From assembly GCA_963682175.1 (NCBI GenBank), contig OY821787.1:27258501-27322500 (forward strand): DNA of 64,000 nucleotides, in the 5' to 3' direction. A program made the position numbers and the translations under genes. Positions 31,590-43,794 of the stretch are shown here, in pieces (the first letter of the stretch is position 1; each line of letters starts with the position of its first letter). A model generated the notes under the pieces. The model did no database searches and was not told where the DNA came from. It saw only the letters and a program-made list of their open reading frames with translations. The stretch comes from Triglochin maritima. Lineage: Eukaryota > Streptophyta > Magnoliopsida > Alismatales > Juncaginaceae.

Positions 31590-34500
31590 AATGATTCTAA
31601 ACTAGAAAATCCATTGTAATCCCCGAATTTTTCATCCACAGGAAGACATCCCAAATAGTCTTTTGCCAAACCTCCCCAAGTACAATTCTCTTGTTATCAA
31701 CTCGTAGTCTATTACGTGCCACCCAAATATTCCACCATAAGGCAAGTGGGATAAGAATTCTAGCATCCTTGATGGAAACTTTAGGAGTCCGAAGTCCATT
31801 TTAATAAAAATTCTCTGAAATCCCCACTTACGACGACCGTACCCATGGCAAACTTTGAGGAACGTTTTTCCAACATAGCTCTGAAGAGGTCATCATTAAT
31901 CTCTTCCTCCACCAAGCATAGTGAGCATCTATTAGCCAAGATCCAACCCCTAGATTTAAAGACGGCCTCCGTCAAAGTATTACCATGAAAAATCAGCCAA
32001 GCAAGGAAACAAATTTTTGGTGTTGCATTCTTGTTCCAAATCAGTGATACAAGGTCTAAAGATGACTATGTCCATGAAAATATGATTGAGGGATTTGACT
32101 GAGAAAGAGAAATTAGATTGAAAAGACCAAATAAGAGAATCAGCAGCAATAAAAATAGAAACTGAATTTAACAAGTCCAAAAGATCACAAAATTGAAAGG
32201 ATTCACGGTCTCTGAGGGGCTGGGAGAAAGAGATATTCCAAACCGGTGATGAATCTTGCCACGTCAAAAGATCAACACCCTACGCCTCCTTATCCACCGT
32301 TTACCTATATAGTAGGGAAAAGTAACCATTATAGACGATTGACTAGCCCATCTGTCTAAGCAAAACTTGATATGCACACCATCTCCTACAACACACCACA
32401 TTCCTATACTTATAACCACATCCTCCAGATCGAGAACACCACTCCATAGGCCATTTATAGTTTTGATATGACCAGGGGACCCTGTGGAAGAGCCATGATA
32501 GTACTTATCTCTGATTACACGTTTCCATAGAGGAGGATCTGAGTAAGACAGGCCAGATAATCTCCATATCCATTTACCCAAAAAAGTCTTATTAAAGGAT
32601 TTAATATCTCAGATACCTAACCCCTCCCCCCCGGATTTTTGTTGACACACAATCTTTGAAGTGACGAGATGGTAAACTGAATTTTTCTAACCCTTTCCTC
32701 CTTTCCAGACGAAGTTTTATTTGTAAGCTACTCATTTTATTTGCTACAGTACATGGGATCATAAAGATTGACATTAAATAGATAGGTAAGTTTTCAAAAT
32801 AAATTGGATTAACGTCAATCGACCCCCAAGATAGGAATTTTCCTTTCCATCCTACTAGTCTAAGATCCATCATTTCCAAAACTGGGTATCCTATTTATGA
32901 ATTTTTTTGGGTGAGAGAGGGAGACCCAAATATTTACACGAGAAGGCCTCCACCCCACAACCAAGCATGTTTGCCCTATCGGAAATTTCTTTGTCCCTTA
33001 TATTTAAGCCTATCATGGAAGATTTATTCCAATTAACAGATATCCTAGACACCCATTCAAAGATTGTAATTAGGGAAAATAGATTTCCGATTGATTCCTT
33101 ATCCCCATTAAAAACAATAAAGTAACATCCGCATACTGGAGGAAATCAACTTCCTCCCCACTTCTACCCACCTTGAAACATTCCCACATATTATGATGTT
33201 TGACAATTTCTTCCACCCCCCAAGGATTTCACCAAATAGAGTAAAAAGTAATGTAGAAATTGGGTCCCCTTGTCTAAGTCCCCTAGAACTCTTAAAGAAA
33301 CCACAAGGTGAGCCATTTGGTAGAATTGAGAACTTGGCGGTACACACCATGACATTAATCCAACCCCACCATTTATTTCCAAAGTTCATAATTTGCAACT
33401 CCTTATCAAGAACCTCCCAATCCACACAATCATATGCTTTTGCTAGATCCAATTTTAACACTAAACCAGATTTTGTAGATTGTGACCGGGGCTCCATACA
33501 TTCTTGTGCAAAAAAGAAATCCATCGGTAATTTGTCTATCCTCAATGAACAAAGACTGGTAACAAGAATTTAGTTTGGGTAGGACAAATTTGGGCCTTAT
33601 TGACAAAATTTTGGAGAAAAATTTCAGACAACAATTGAGTAAGCTGATTGGTGTAAAGTCATTCATGAAAATTGCCTCGAGTGATTTAGGAATTAGGGAA
33701 ATGAGAGTTGAATTGGTCGGGCAAAGGTCAACCTATCAAAAAATTCCTTAATATAACCCCCAACTTCCGGAGTCATAGTTTTCGAACACTTTTGATAAAA
33801 CAAAATAGGAAAACCGTCAGGTCCAGGAGCACCATAACCTCACATTTTAAAACAGTGTCCTTGATTTCTTGTTTTATTATTTCAGCATCAAGACTCGTAC
33901 GGTACACAAATTAGTAGCCTACAGGAAATCTTCAGTCCTTTTCTGAAAAGGTATTTGAAAACAACCTATCTCTCTACAAAGATCCTCTTGATCCGATATC
34001 ATCCTCAGGTTAGTTTGTAGTTTTCAGATACCCTTGAAACATTTTCGACCATTTGCATTTTCATGGATTTTTTGTAGTTTTATCTCCCCCTTTCAACCAT
34101 TTTACTCGAGATCATTTTTTCCAAAAACAATCTTCCATTTTTAGCAACTTTTGCCATTCCATCTTTAATTTTCCTCGGGTAATTTTTTGGTCCCCAGTAA
34201 GCAGTTGCTCTTCTTCCAAAACATCCAACAAATGGAGGTTCTTAAGAATCTTAAATTTATTCACATTAAGATTCCCGAATTCTTCTTTGTTCCCAATTCT
34301 AATTTGTGATTTAACTTCCTTTAACTTAAGAATCAAGGTAAGGATTTTGTTTCTCTTTGGGGGCATCCTTTTCCACCACCAACAAATTTGCTTAAGGAGA
34401 TCATCTTTTTCAGACCACATTCTCTCAAATCTAAAAGGAACAGGACCCCAATTAGGACATTAAGTGTCAAGGGAAATAGGAACATGATCAGAGATGACCC

Positions 34501-35160
34501 GAGGAAATTCGACAACCCCAGAAAAATGGAAAGCCTTGTCCAACTCGGTGCTCACTAGGAGTCTGTTCAATTTTGAAAGTGCAGGGACATCTCTAAAATT
34601 TGACCACGTAAAAATTTGGTTGGACAGTGGAAGGTCTACTAAGCCCAAGTCATTGATAAGGTTTGAAAAATTATACATGGATCTCCTACGCCTAGCACCC
34701 GAACTTCATTCAAAAGTAAACCTTACAATGTTGAAATCACCCTCAATTACCCATGGTTTAGAAAATTGAGTACCCAAACGGTGGAGCTTAACTAAGAACT
34801 CCTCTCTACGACACTCCTCACAAGGGCCATAAATATTTACGAAAATAAACTCGAATTTGAGGAGACGCATCAATTGTGAATCAAGATAGAAAACTCCCCA
34901 ACCCATATATTGATCAATTTAAGTTTATTATTGTTCCTAAAAGTGATTAGGCCACTCAATGGCCCAATTGCACCTTGATCAACGTATCAGATACTTCTAT
35001 CCCTCCCAATAAGAATAGCAATTCTAAGGTCACCCGCTTGAATTCGGAACTCCTGAATTGCCAGGATCCAAGGTGTATATTTCACCAGAATTCTTTAATC
35101 AATCTACATTTATCGTAATCCCCTGAACCTCTTACATTCCAAGATAGAAGATTCATTTGT
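31590..35160 (-). pseudogene. L1-type LINE, ORF2 remnant (endonuclease, reverse transcriptase, zinc-binding C-terminus)
   Basis: Non-LTR retrotransposon ORF2 reading leftward in fragments. 'LSWNVRGSGDYDKCRLI' near 35150-35100 begins the APE-type endonuclease, which continues with 'VNIYGPCE', 'GDFNIVR' (34906-34706) and 'ISDHVPI' (34678-34460). The reverse transcriptase contains 'LKLDLAKAYDCVDWE' and 'SRGLRQGDPIS' (33545-33108); the catalytic YADD box reads YADV just beyond. The RT thumb, 'DPPLWKRVIRDKYY' (32581-32264) and an RNase H/zinc-type end 'LWWNIWVARNRLRVDNKR' (to about 31600) follow. Many stops and frameshifts make it long dead. No ORF1, poly-A tail or TSD could be identified. Confidence 0.88.
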
Positions 35161-35742
35161 AGCACTAGATATTTATTATAACATTGCCCTAGTTTTTGCT
35201 TTTGTTCACTGAACTAAGTAAGATTGCAACCTTAAAATAAGGGATCTTGAATGGAGGAGAGGAAGGGTATCTGCAACCACATTCTTGATCATTTGAATCA
35301 CCTTTATAAACAGATGGGGTCAACACATATGTCAATGCAGAGAAAACATGCCCTTGCTAACAAGACTTCTTTTGATTCTACAAAATAGTCATGTGCTGAT
35401 GTTGTTTTACCATTCTAATTTTTTGTGTGTAAATAAAACATGTTACGTTCTAATTTCATCTTTAATTATTTCCTATATATATATATGTAGAACAGATGCG
35501 AGCTCATATGTATTTATGTTCACGTACTTGGTTACAACCTTTTTACTAACCCTCTACTTTCATATTATCTAGAACCAATAATGTTAAAAGACACAGATCC
35601 AAATAAATATCAATACAACTTCAAAGTTTCTTCGTCACTGATGAACAAGTAATTATCTATATGTGAAGTTGAAGGAGTAACAACTTCAAGTGTCTAATAA
35701 ATCTAATGGATTTTTAGGGGACAAAATGCAAGTCTTTATAAA
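35161..35742. other. AT-rich spacer left of CACTA-2
   Basis: No gene seen. Contains a short (AT)n run near 35476-35487. The right edge is the AAA target site of CACTA-2. Confidence 0.4.
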
Positions 35743-36175
35743 CACTACTACAGAAACGGGAATATACGTCGGGTGTACGGGGCTATATACATCGGATATA
35801 AGCACTCCCCTATCCGACGTCTATGCGTGCGTCATCTATACATAGACGTCGGCTATCATATAGCCGACGTCTATACCTAACAAATATATGTCGGCTATAC
35901 GTAGAAGCCGACGTTTATTCGTTAACTTATAGATGTAGGTCGACACAACACCCGACGTCTATTCGTTAGGGATAGACGTCAGTGATATAACAAACGACGT
36001 ATATTCTTTAGGCATAGACGTCGGTGAACTAACATGCGACGTCCATTCCTAATGTATATACGTCGGATTCCACTTAAAGTCGACGTCTATTCCTTTCTTC
36101 AGAGGAATAGACGTCGGCTAATTATAACAGCCGTCGTCTATTCCTAAACCTGGACCCAAAAAAAATAGCATCCGA
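35743..36175 (-). repeat. CACTA-2 3' terminal and subterminal repeat array
   Basis: Same motif as in CACTA-1 (ATAGACGTCGG and its complement) in alternating orientation about every 20-40 bp, without the Retro-1 insertion. The stretch near 36117-36140 is the empty site matching the Retro-1 junction. Confidence 0.85.
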
Positions 36176-36485
36176 CGAAATTGTTTTTAGTAATCGTATT
36201 CGTGTACATACAACTGCACCAAATTCGTTCACCTATAAATTTGTTCACAAATACTCACAATTTCATCCACATATACATACAAGCACAAACACACAAGCAT
36301 ACATGCACAAACACAAACATACAATCATACATGCACAAACATACAAAGCATACACAATTGACATTCAACACACTAGCAATTAATTCATTCTAAAATTAAG
36401 GCGATTATATTAAGGCATAAAGTGTAGGTTCGTAATACAAGTGCACTTGTTAACTAAATTACAAAAAATACAATTCGCAGGAGAA

Positions 36486-37393
36486 CCTCTTAGTTCGTCA
36501 ACATGATGAAATAGCGAGTCCATCGGTCGCGAGTTTCATCGAGCTCCTGTTGCGAGAAGGGATCACTACTTTTTGGATAGGGGAGTGCTTTTGCGAGAAG
36601 TGTGTTGAATATTAATAACTAAATATTGAAACTACAATTGAATAACGATCTACATTACCTCGGTTAGACATACGTCTTGAGTTGCCACATCGAGGATTTC
36701 CTCCATGTATCCCATCACGTAGGAACCACATTCCGTATTTCCAACCTGCTTCCGGTACTACAAACATTGAAATTCGCTAAATATATGTTCCTAAGTTAAT
36801 TAACAAAAATGAGATCGAACGTACTCTCATTCCATGCCATGTTATTCCTGCTTTTGTGGTTGCTCTCCTACCACCTAAAGCTCCGTAAACCTTAATTGCC
36901 CTGAGTAGCACAAGTTAACATATCATTCAATAATACTAATAAAAAACCACGAATTTCTTTTTTCACGACTAAATGAACTTACATATTTAGAAGTTTCTTT
37001 ATTGAGTCCTTTGGTTTATTCGACCCCAACGGATCAAACCAATATGCCGAATTAGTCGTGGGGCATACAACGACAAGCATCCAATGAGCCCTGTTATATA
37101 TATAATTAGAAGCTTATTACAAAATAAAATTTCACTTTGAATTACAAAGTTTACCTCTCATGATAAGGGAGCAGATAATATCTTTTGTCTTCTTCTTTAA
37201 AGAATGTCCCAAGCTGACCCTATTTATCGTCATTCCCGTATATATATGTAGATGGACTGATAATTCCAAATACTTGATCCTCGGGGAAAGATTGACCTTC
37301 TAGCGTCGTAAAGATGTCTACAAGTATAAAAATTATACTTTATTACAGTTTTGATAAAATTATTCAATACTTTTCATTGTATACAAAAAACAC
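36486..37393 (-). pseudogene. Decayed Ulp1-type exons 6-10 in CACTA-2
   Basis: Corresponds to exons 6-10 of the 15602-18505 gene. Damage relative to that copy: an extra G in exon 6 (near 37283), a stop in 'GACGATAAATAG' (near 37221), loss of the exon-10 splice acceptor through replacement of 24 bp by filler (36577-36600), and a 6-bp in-frame loss before the stop near 36505. The His ('GCTCATTGGATG'), Asp and Cys codons are still readable. Confidence 0.85.
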
Positions 37394-38278
37394 TTACTTC
37401 ACTTGCACGTTGATAATCATGATACACAACGAATCCATCGCCATGAACTGCATGATATCCTCTTTGGTGACGTACAAAGCGGGAGGCAACCCTTTATCAC
37501 CCTCCAACTCCCAGGTACTTAAGGATTGTGCTTCCCTACCTATCATACATTGATACAACATTTTGCAACTACTTGGAAGCGAATTAATGTTGATCGGAGA
37601 TTGGTTGTCTGACCCTTTACTCCCGGGGCTTGACACCTTACAGTTATATATACAACCGTTAAAATACAATATACAATCGTTCGGGCATGCGTGTATCTTC
37701 CTATATTCCATTCCCATAGGGCACAACACTTTCTTTGCATCATAAGTTCTATCTGGCAACTCATTATCATCTGGAAGCATCTCTTTCACTAACTTCAACA
37801 TTGATGTGAAACTTACATCGGACCAACCATTTCCAGCTTTTAAATTGTACAACTTCAACACCGCTGACAATCTAGTGAATTTGGTACAATTCTTATACAA
37901 CGGCTTCTCATTGTCACTCAACAAATTACCAAGTAAATCGGGGTTGGACGAAAACTTTTCAGCCATATCCTGAACCATTTCCTCTAAGTGATCTGCCACA
38001 CTAATGTCTTCTCCATCATTCTTGGAACGACTAAATGATTCATTTTCACTGTGCCATATCCACCATCTGTAATTTGGGTCGAAACCTTTCTCAAACAAAT
38101 GATCTTTCATTTTCCGAAAAGTCAACACTAACATATTATGACACTTATTGCATGGACAATACGCCATGTCGCTGTCTTTCATTTTCTTAGAATGTTTTTT
38201 GGCAACCTCTAAGAACATATTCACTCCGTTCTCATACTCATCACTCAATCTGTTTGAAACAATCCACTCTCGATCCAT
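37394..38278 (-). CDS. Chimeric ORF: tnpD N-terminus fused to Ulp1-gene exon 5 by deletion
   Basis: A 294-aa open frame with a normal ATG (38278). Residues 1-75 form a Transpos_assoc-like domain ('MDREWIV', 'CPCNKCHN', 'HLFEKGFDPNYRWWIWH'). The start of the Tnp2 domain follows ('KFTRLSAVLKLYNLKAGNGW', 'CPMGMEYRKIHACPNDCILY'). At 'ILYFNG' the frame passes into DNA matching CACTA-1 exon 5 and its 5' intron ('KVSSPGSKGSDNQSP') and ends with 'VQVK'. The junction near 37667-37673 has ~7 bp of microhomology (ATACAAT). It is an accident of internal deletion, but the frame is open; if made, the product would carry the Tnp2 N-terminal domains without the catalytic core. Expression is unknown. Confidence 0.7.
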   Translation of the reverse strand: MDREWIVSNRLSDEYENGVNMFLEVAKKHSKKMKDSDMAYCPCNKCHNMLVLTFRKMKDHLFEKGFDPNYRWWIWHSENESFSRSKNDGEDISVADHLEEMVQDMAEKFSSNPDLLGNLLSDNEKPLYKNCTKFTRLSAVLKLYNLKAGNGWSDVSFTSMLKLVKEMLPDDNELPDRTYDAKKVLCPMGMEYRKIHACPNDCILYFNGCIYNCKVSSPGSKGSDNQSPININSLPSSCKMLYQCMIGREAQSLSTWELEGDKGLPPALYVTKEDIMQFMAMDSLCIMIINVQVK

Positions 38279-38340
38279 TTAAATCTAAACAGAGGCAAAA
38301 ATGATAGTTATTATTGCAGAAAATAAATAAAATATCAATT

Positions 38341-39147
38341 TAAAAGAATGTGTTCGTAGATGAGAAGATTCGGATACATTAAGATGAGAAAAGAATGACG
38401 CAGAGGAGAGGAGATGAAGTCCTTAATCTAGCGTGGAATAAGGAAGGTTAGAAATCTAACTAAGCAATCAAGTCCAAAACAAGCCTAAAGTCCACTATAG
38501 GTCCTTAGTAATAGACGACGCCTAACTTCGAGGTCCCACCAAGGACCACTAGTCTGTAGGAAATCAAGAACCCGGAGGTCCCTAATATCTCAGGGAGACT
38601 AGATGGGCAACGACGTTTAGGCCGAAACGGTCTTAAACATCGAGGACCACTAATCTATAGGAAATCAAGAACCCGAAGGTTCCTAAAATCTCAGGGAGAC
38701 TAGATGGGCAACGACATTCAGGCCATAACGGTCTTATACAGTTTCCTCTCCTTAATGCGTCAGAAAATCCTAGGGGCCAACGTCTAATTGATTTTATTAA
38801 GGCTCTTTTATTAAGTGGTTTCTGGGCCAAGGAAAGGGTGATGAAATCCCCCACCTCATCTCCTATAGGTGACTGCCCCCTAAGTGTTTTTCATACCTTA
38901 ATCTAACAAACAACACACCAAATACATTCACCTCACTCTTGTTCCAATGCAAGTCCTACTAACTAATGCGTGCTTTGTAATGAATGATGAGTGAAAGATA
39001 GTACGTACCTTATGCCAGCAATCTACGACAGAAATCGTAAATAATAGAAAAATACAATGCATGCAAATCCTATATGATGAATGACTTAGCAAATATTGTC
39101 TAATCTTTTGCTTTGGGTAATTAAAGTCCAAGTTGTTTAAGGGGGGC
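38341..39147 (-). repeat. Retrotransposon leader segment in CACTA-2, 62 bp upstream of the tnpD ATG
   Basis: Colinear with 28817-29622 and homologous (reverse complement) to Retro-1 8331-9070. Here the tnpD start is intact, so the arrangement can be read directly: leader segment, 62-bp gap, ATG at 38278. The 101-bp tandem duplication (38540-38640 and 38641-38741) is present as in CACTA-1, so capture and duplication predate the split of the two copies. Confidence 0.85.
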
Positions 39148-40558
39148 AATGAGTTATTATCATAATATTAAAAATTCAAAAAATTAAGGCAATAAATATT
39201 TAAAATATTAAAAGCAAGTATTAAAAATAATTACTTGGATTGACAGAAAAACATTTTAAACACAAACTATCATTTTATTAATAATAATTGGGAATAAAAT
39301 TTTATTGAAATTTTGGCACAACCTCCACTTAAAATTTGATATGTAAAATTCTTCAAATCCGGAAATCAAACCAAACCAAACCAATCCAATCCAAGTCATT
39401 ACATCACATTCACATTCACATTACATTACAAATCTAAGATAGCAAACCAAACCAATCCAAGTCATATATACTTATTTAAATCATCCAACCAACCCAACTC
39501 AATCCAAACCAAATCAATCCAATGAATGAGTCAAATCAAATGAATTAAACATTCACACAATCACACTCCATTCTAGTCAACCAAACTTTGTTTTCACCAA
39601 TAAACTTTGTTGAAAACTCTTCACCAATATCTCTATATAACTAGTGTATGTTTTCATGGGATCTTCACTCTTTCTTAACATCTCTAAACATATCAAATAT
39701 TTTGACAGGTTAAAGAATATTTCTAAACACCACAATCTAAACATATCCAAACACCATGAGAACCTAATCAAACAATATGATTTTGGTACAGGTGGTTAAG
39801 CACGAACCAGAGGAGGGGAAAGATGTCATGCCAGAGGAGCTCTTTGTGGTTTGGTGACACGAGATGGTGCGGTGACGACTGTAAACGACACGAGATGGTG
39901 CGGTGACGGCTGCAAACGACACGAGATGAAGGCTAACTTAGAAATAATATGTGGAGAAAAAGGAGGACGGAGGAAGACGGACTTAAACAACAAAAAACGA
40001 ACTTAAAACTTACATGTGGAGAAAGACGGAGGAAGACGAAGGAAGAAGGAGAAGAGGGCTGGAGAAGTGGAGGAGAGCTTGGGAGCTCGCTGCGGTGCCG
40101 GAGACGGTGCGGATCGGTCGCGGAGGAGAGTTCGGTCGCGGGACGGCTAGGGTTTGGGTGGGTTTCGTCTGAAATGAATGAAAGAAAACGCGTCTGTCCG
40201 ATTTCTTTAAGACATATAGACGTCGGATGTTATGTAACGCCGACGTCTATACCTCGACGTCTATATGCATGGAGCATAGACGTCAGTCATATATTATATA
40301 CGACGTCTATAGGGCGACGTCTATACCCTATAGACGTCGGATTCACAAGGTACTCAAACAACCGACGTCTATAGGTCGACGTCTATACCTTATAGACGTC
40401 TGCTAAACCTGGTATTCCGCCACCCGAGGTCTATAGTACACAATAGACATCGGCCTCACTAAGGACCGACGTCCATTCGGTCCTCTCCCCAATAGACGTC
40501 GGTGGTTATAACGGCCGACATCTATTTGGCGACGAGTAAAGCATATTCTGCACTAGTG
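39148..40558 (-). repeat. CACTA-2 5' region and subterminal array
   Basis: AT-rich 39148-39780 with repeated 'ccaaaccaa/caatccaa' phrases; GC-rich block 39790-40190 shared with CACTA-1 and CACTA-4; subterminal ATAGACGTCGG array 40215-40558. Confidence 0.75.
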
Positions 40559-40561
40559 AAA

Positions 40562-41459
40562 TAATCCCAACCTTGATAAATGGGTAAATAAGTTGCAGAA
40601 AGGTTCCATATACATTCTGCAAAATGTTGGGTTCTCATTAGGCCAATGGAAATACATAATAGTGAAGACAAACTACTATATGACTATGGAAGCAACATCC
40701 AATTCAATCATGTTACCAGATGATGGTTATATCCCAACAACAAAGTATTACACAATTCCTCTGCATATGTTACATACCATTGATACCAAAGCCGGTCATG
40801 TAACAGGTAAATTTTGTTCACACAAGCTCATGTCCAAAGACAAAAAATATATATTATGTACTAATTATTATATCTTTTTTGAGAAGATATCTTCGGTGTA
40901 GTTCTCCATGAAGAACCATTAACACCAATAAAGACCCAACAAGGGAAGTTCATTGACAAATGCAGTGTCACAATCATAGACAATAGGTTCATCGTAGTTA
41001 AAATATTTTGTTTCTTTGTTTGGACAACACAAATGATAATTATTTTCCTTTATTGGAAAAGCAAGACTAAATTAACAATATGGGGGCTTGGCAATGGCAA
41101 ATGAACATAAACTTAAGGACGCTTAGGAATTTCATAAAACCATTTTGGATACTCATTGAACTGTAGAAATCTTTCAAGTTAAATTAAGTTTTTCACATTT
41201 AACATTCTTTGGTTTTCCTTTTGAAACTAACCTTCGATGTCGATCAACAGGTTCATATCATGTGGCAACAACAAGTCATTCGGATATCGAAATTGATCCA
41301 CCTTACTTGCAAAAAAAGGAAGAGTTGGCTCATTTTTCCATACACAAAAAAGTTCGACGTGACATTTATATTCAACATTACGTACTTAAATACAGATTCA
41401 TGAGGATTTGTTTTTGAAATAATCACAAAAAATGAGAAAATTGTAAGAATATAAACCTG
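40562..41459. other. AT-rich spacer between CACTA-2 and the MULE
   Basis: A 102-codon open frame at 40593-40901 matches nothing I recognise and lacks coding-like composition. No RNA gene seen. Confidence 0.35.
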
Positions 41460-41660
41460 GAAAAACATATTTGGGAAAATATGAGCGGAAAAACAACATC
41501 ATAGGTGCCATTTTCATTCTAGGTGAAAAACGACATTCGAGATGTCGTTTTCACCTAGGGTGAAGAGGGGCCTGCCAACCACCCTTCTTTCCCCACTTCT
41601 TCCCATAACCACCGACCCCCTCTCCTCCTCCCTCTCTCTAGCAATGTTCAACTCAAGGTG
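41460..41660 (+). repeat. MULE-1 left terminal inverted repeat
   Basis: Pairs with 48715-48964. Includes the hairpin-forming 'gaaaaacgacattcgag' (41525-41541) with 'atgtcgttttcacc' and a C/T-rich 'ccccactt...cccctctcctcc' section. Confidence 0.8.
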
Positions 41661-42375
41661 CCAATTTCACGTGTTTGATTCGTTTTTAGGTACATTTAAC
41701 TTACTTTTGTTAACATTTGGCTTGATTGGTGCGGATTGGTTTGGAATACTTGTTTGTGTTTAGAAATTGATTTGGGTTGATTGAGAATGTGAATTGGTTT
41801 GGATTACTTGTTTTTGTTTATAAACTGATTTCGGTCTCACTTTGCATAGAAGACTAAACATACATGTCAGGTATAATTATTTGTTGTTGGGTAGTGTTCA
41901 ATGAATCAATGCATGTGCGAGGTTTCATGTTGCCAACTTGTATTGTGAATAGATAGATGTGTTCCTTGTGTTCCATCTCTTAATGAATCTCTTTGATTTG
42001 GTTAGTTGTATTTTGGATTGGGTTATTCCGAGATTTGCATGTGTGCATCACATTATACAGAGAGAGAACAATTAAAGGAGGAAGTGGGGAGGAAAGTAGA
42101 ATGAACTCATCATTGCAATATATTATTGTTTGGGATGTAAGGCATAATTTATTGTGATATATACGTAGATGTAGTATGTAAGAACTTGTATATATGTTTG
42201 AGTTTAAAAAATATTTCGGTTAACTATATTGATATCTTTAAAATTGTTTGTCTTACCTTCATTTGAGGTTAATCTAGCCTATGGCTTGTGATTTTTACAT
42301 AATTTCACAAAATTTCAGTAATTGTAATTATGCTTTGACTCGGTATCAATATATATATATATATATATCCACACA

Positions 42376-43502
42376 CACTAGTGCAGAATGCTCAATAGAC
42401 GTCACTGAATAGACGTCAGATATAAAACATCAGACATCGTCGGATGTTTGGACATCCGAATTCTATATGTTTGTATAAATGTCGTATTTTTAGTATAACC
42501 GACGTCTATACCTCCTGAAAGAAGAAAATATTTTTTGTTTATTTTTTTGGATTTATTTCGTATAAGAATTTATGTGGATTTATTTTGTATAAGAATTAAC
42601 GCAATTTTTGGAATTTATTTCGTGGAAGAATTAACACAAGTTTTTGGGATTTATTTTGTAAAAGAATTAACGGAATTTTTTGAGATTTATTTTGTATAAG
42701 AATAATGTGGATTTAAAAATAGTTACATCAATGTAACTATCCCATGTGTGTTGTACACATGTGTGTCTATGGTCACATGTGTTGAAATTTAGTCCCACAT
42801 TGGAGAATTTTTTTTATTGGTGGAGTTGAAGTGCTCCACCACTCCTTTACATCTAAATGGGAGTTTTGTACCACACTACAAAATGCAAGTGAGATATATA
42901 TATATTTAAAGGTCAAAAGATTGGCACTTGGGGCACTCGTTGCAATATTTGTTTTACTATTTACACATGTATAGACGTCGGATGTATAGGGTAGCCGACG
43001 TCTATATGGTGTATTTTTTATTAATTATTGTTATTTCAATGTATAGACGTCGGTCAATCTATATATCCGACGTGTATAGGGCGTAATAGTTTAGTCCCAC
43101 ATCGAAGAATTTATTTTTGTTGGTGTGGTTGATGTACTCCACCACTCCTTTACTGCTGAACGCGAACGAGTTGGGGCACATGGGCATGTTGGGCTTGATA
43201 TTCGTGGTTATTTGTCAAAATATTGGCACTTGGGGCACTTGAGCATCTTGGGCTTGATTAATGTGAGTGCAGAATGCCCGATATGGGATGTAATGAAATT
43301 TTTTTGGGTTAATTAAACGTATATTAGACGCCGGTCGTATATAGCCGACGTCTATACACTCTAGAGACGTCGGTCGTATATAGCCGACGTCTATACAACA
43401 AGGAATAAGCGACGGGGAAATATACATCGGGTACTTAGACAACCGAAATCTGACGTCTATACCCCTGTATATCCGACGTATATGAGCTTTTCTTTACTAG
43501 TG
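42376..43502 (+). mobile_element. CACTA-3: 1.1-kb non-autonomous CACTA element
   Basis: Begins CACTAGTGCAGAATG and ends TTTACTAGTG. Subterminal ATAGACGTCGG motifs occur near both ends (42395-42510, 42970-43080, 43320-43490). Flanks ACA/ATA form an imperfect 3-bp TSD. There is no coding content. Two direct copies of a 'TTTAGTCCCACAT(T/C)G...CTCCACCACTCCTTTAC' segment (about 42788-42850 and 43090-43153) lie inside; the first contains a perfect 8-bp hairpin stem TGGTGGAG/CTCCACCA (42818-42841). Confidence 0.85.
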
Positions 43503-43794
43503 ATATATATATTAATTGTTTGTGTTCTGGGCCATAACTACTCTTAAAATTTAATGATGAAGTTATATTAATTCTTATGTTCTTACTATTTGGTTTCATT
43601 ACATGTACCTCTCTAGAAATGAAAATTAATATGGTGATTGGATTATTCCATCTTGGTCATTACATATATACCTCTCACGCTTGGAATGTTATAATCAACT
43701 TATTAAGTCGCTATTTCTACTCCATATAATCACCACTTCAATAGAATAATTCCTAACAACAATATGGTTAACCCAAGTACTTGCCTTACTCTAT

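Larger units (their letters stand above)
35743..40558 (-). mobile_element. CACTA-2: internally deleted relative of CACTA-1
   Basis: Left end CACTACTACAGAAACGGG; the right end reads CACTAGTGCAGAATATG inward. AAA flanks both sides (35740-35742 and 40559-40561). 4,816 bp. It is colinear with CACTA-1 at both ends but lacks everything corresponding to 16801-28560 of CACTA-1, so most of tnpD and the first four exons of the Ulp1-type gene are gone. It keeps the tnpD start that CACTA-1 has lost and the captured retro-leader. Non-autonomous; the ends and subterminal repeats look usable. Confidence 0.93.

Noticed and set aside
40593..40901. 102-codon frame between CACTA-2 and MULE-1
   Set aside because: No recognisable domain, no homologue in the window, AT-rich composition.
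42376..43502. Perfect TSD for CACTA-3
   Set aside because: Flanks read ACA and ATA; only an imperfect match, so not claimed as exact.
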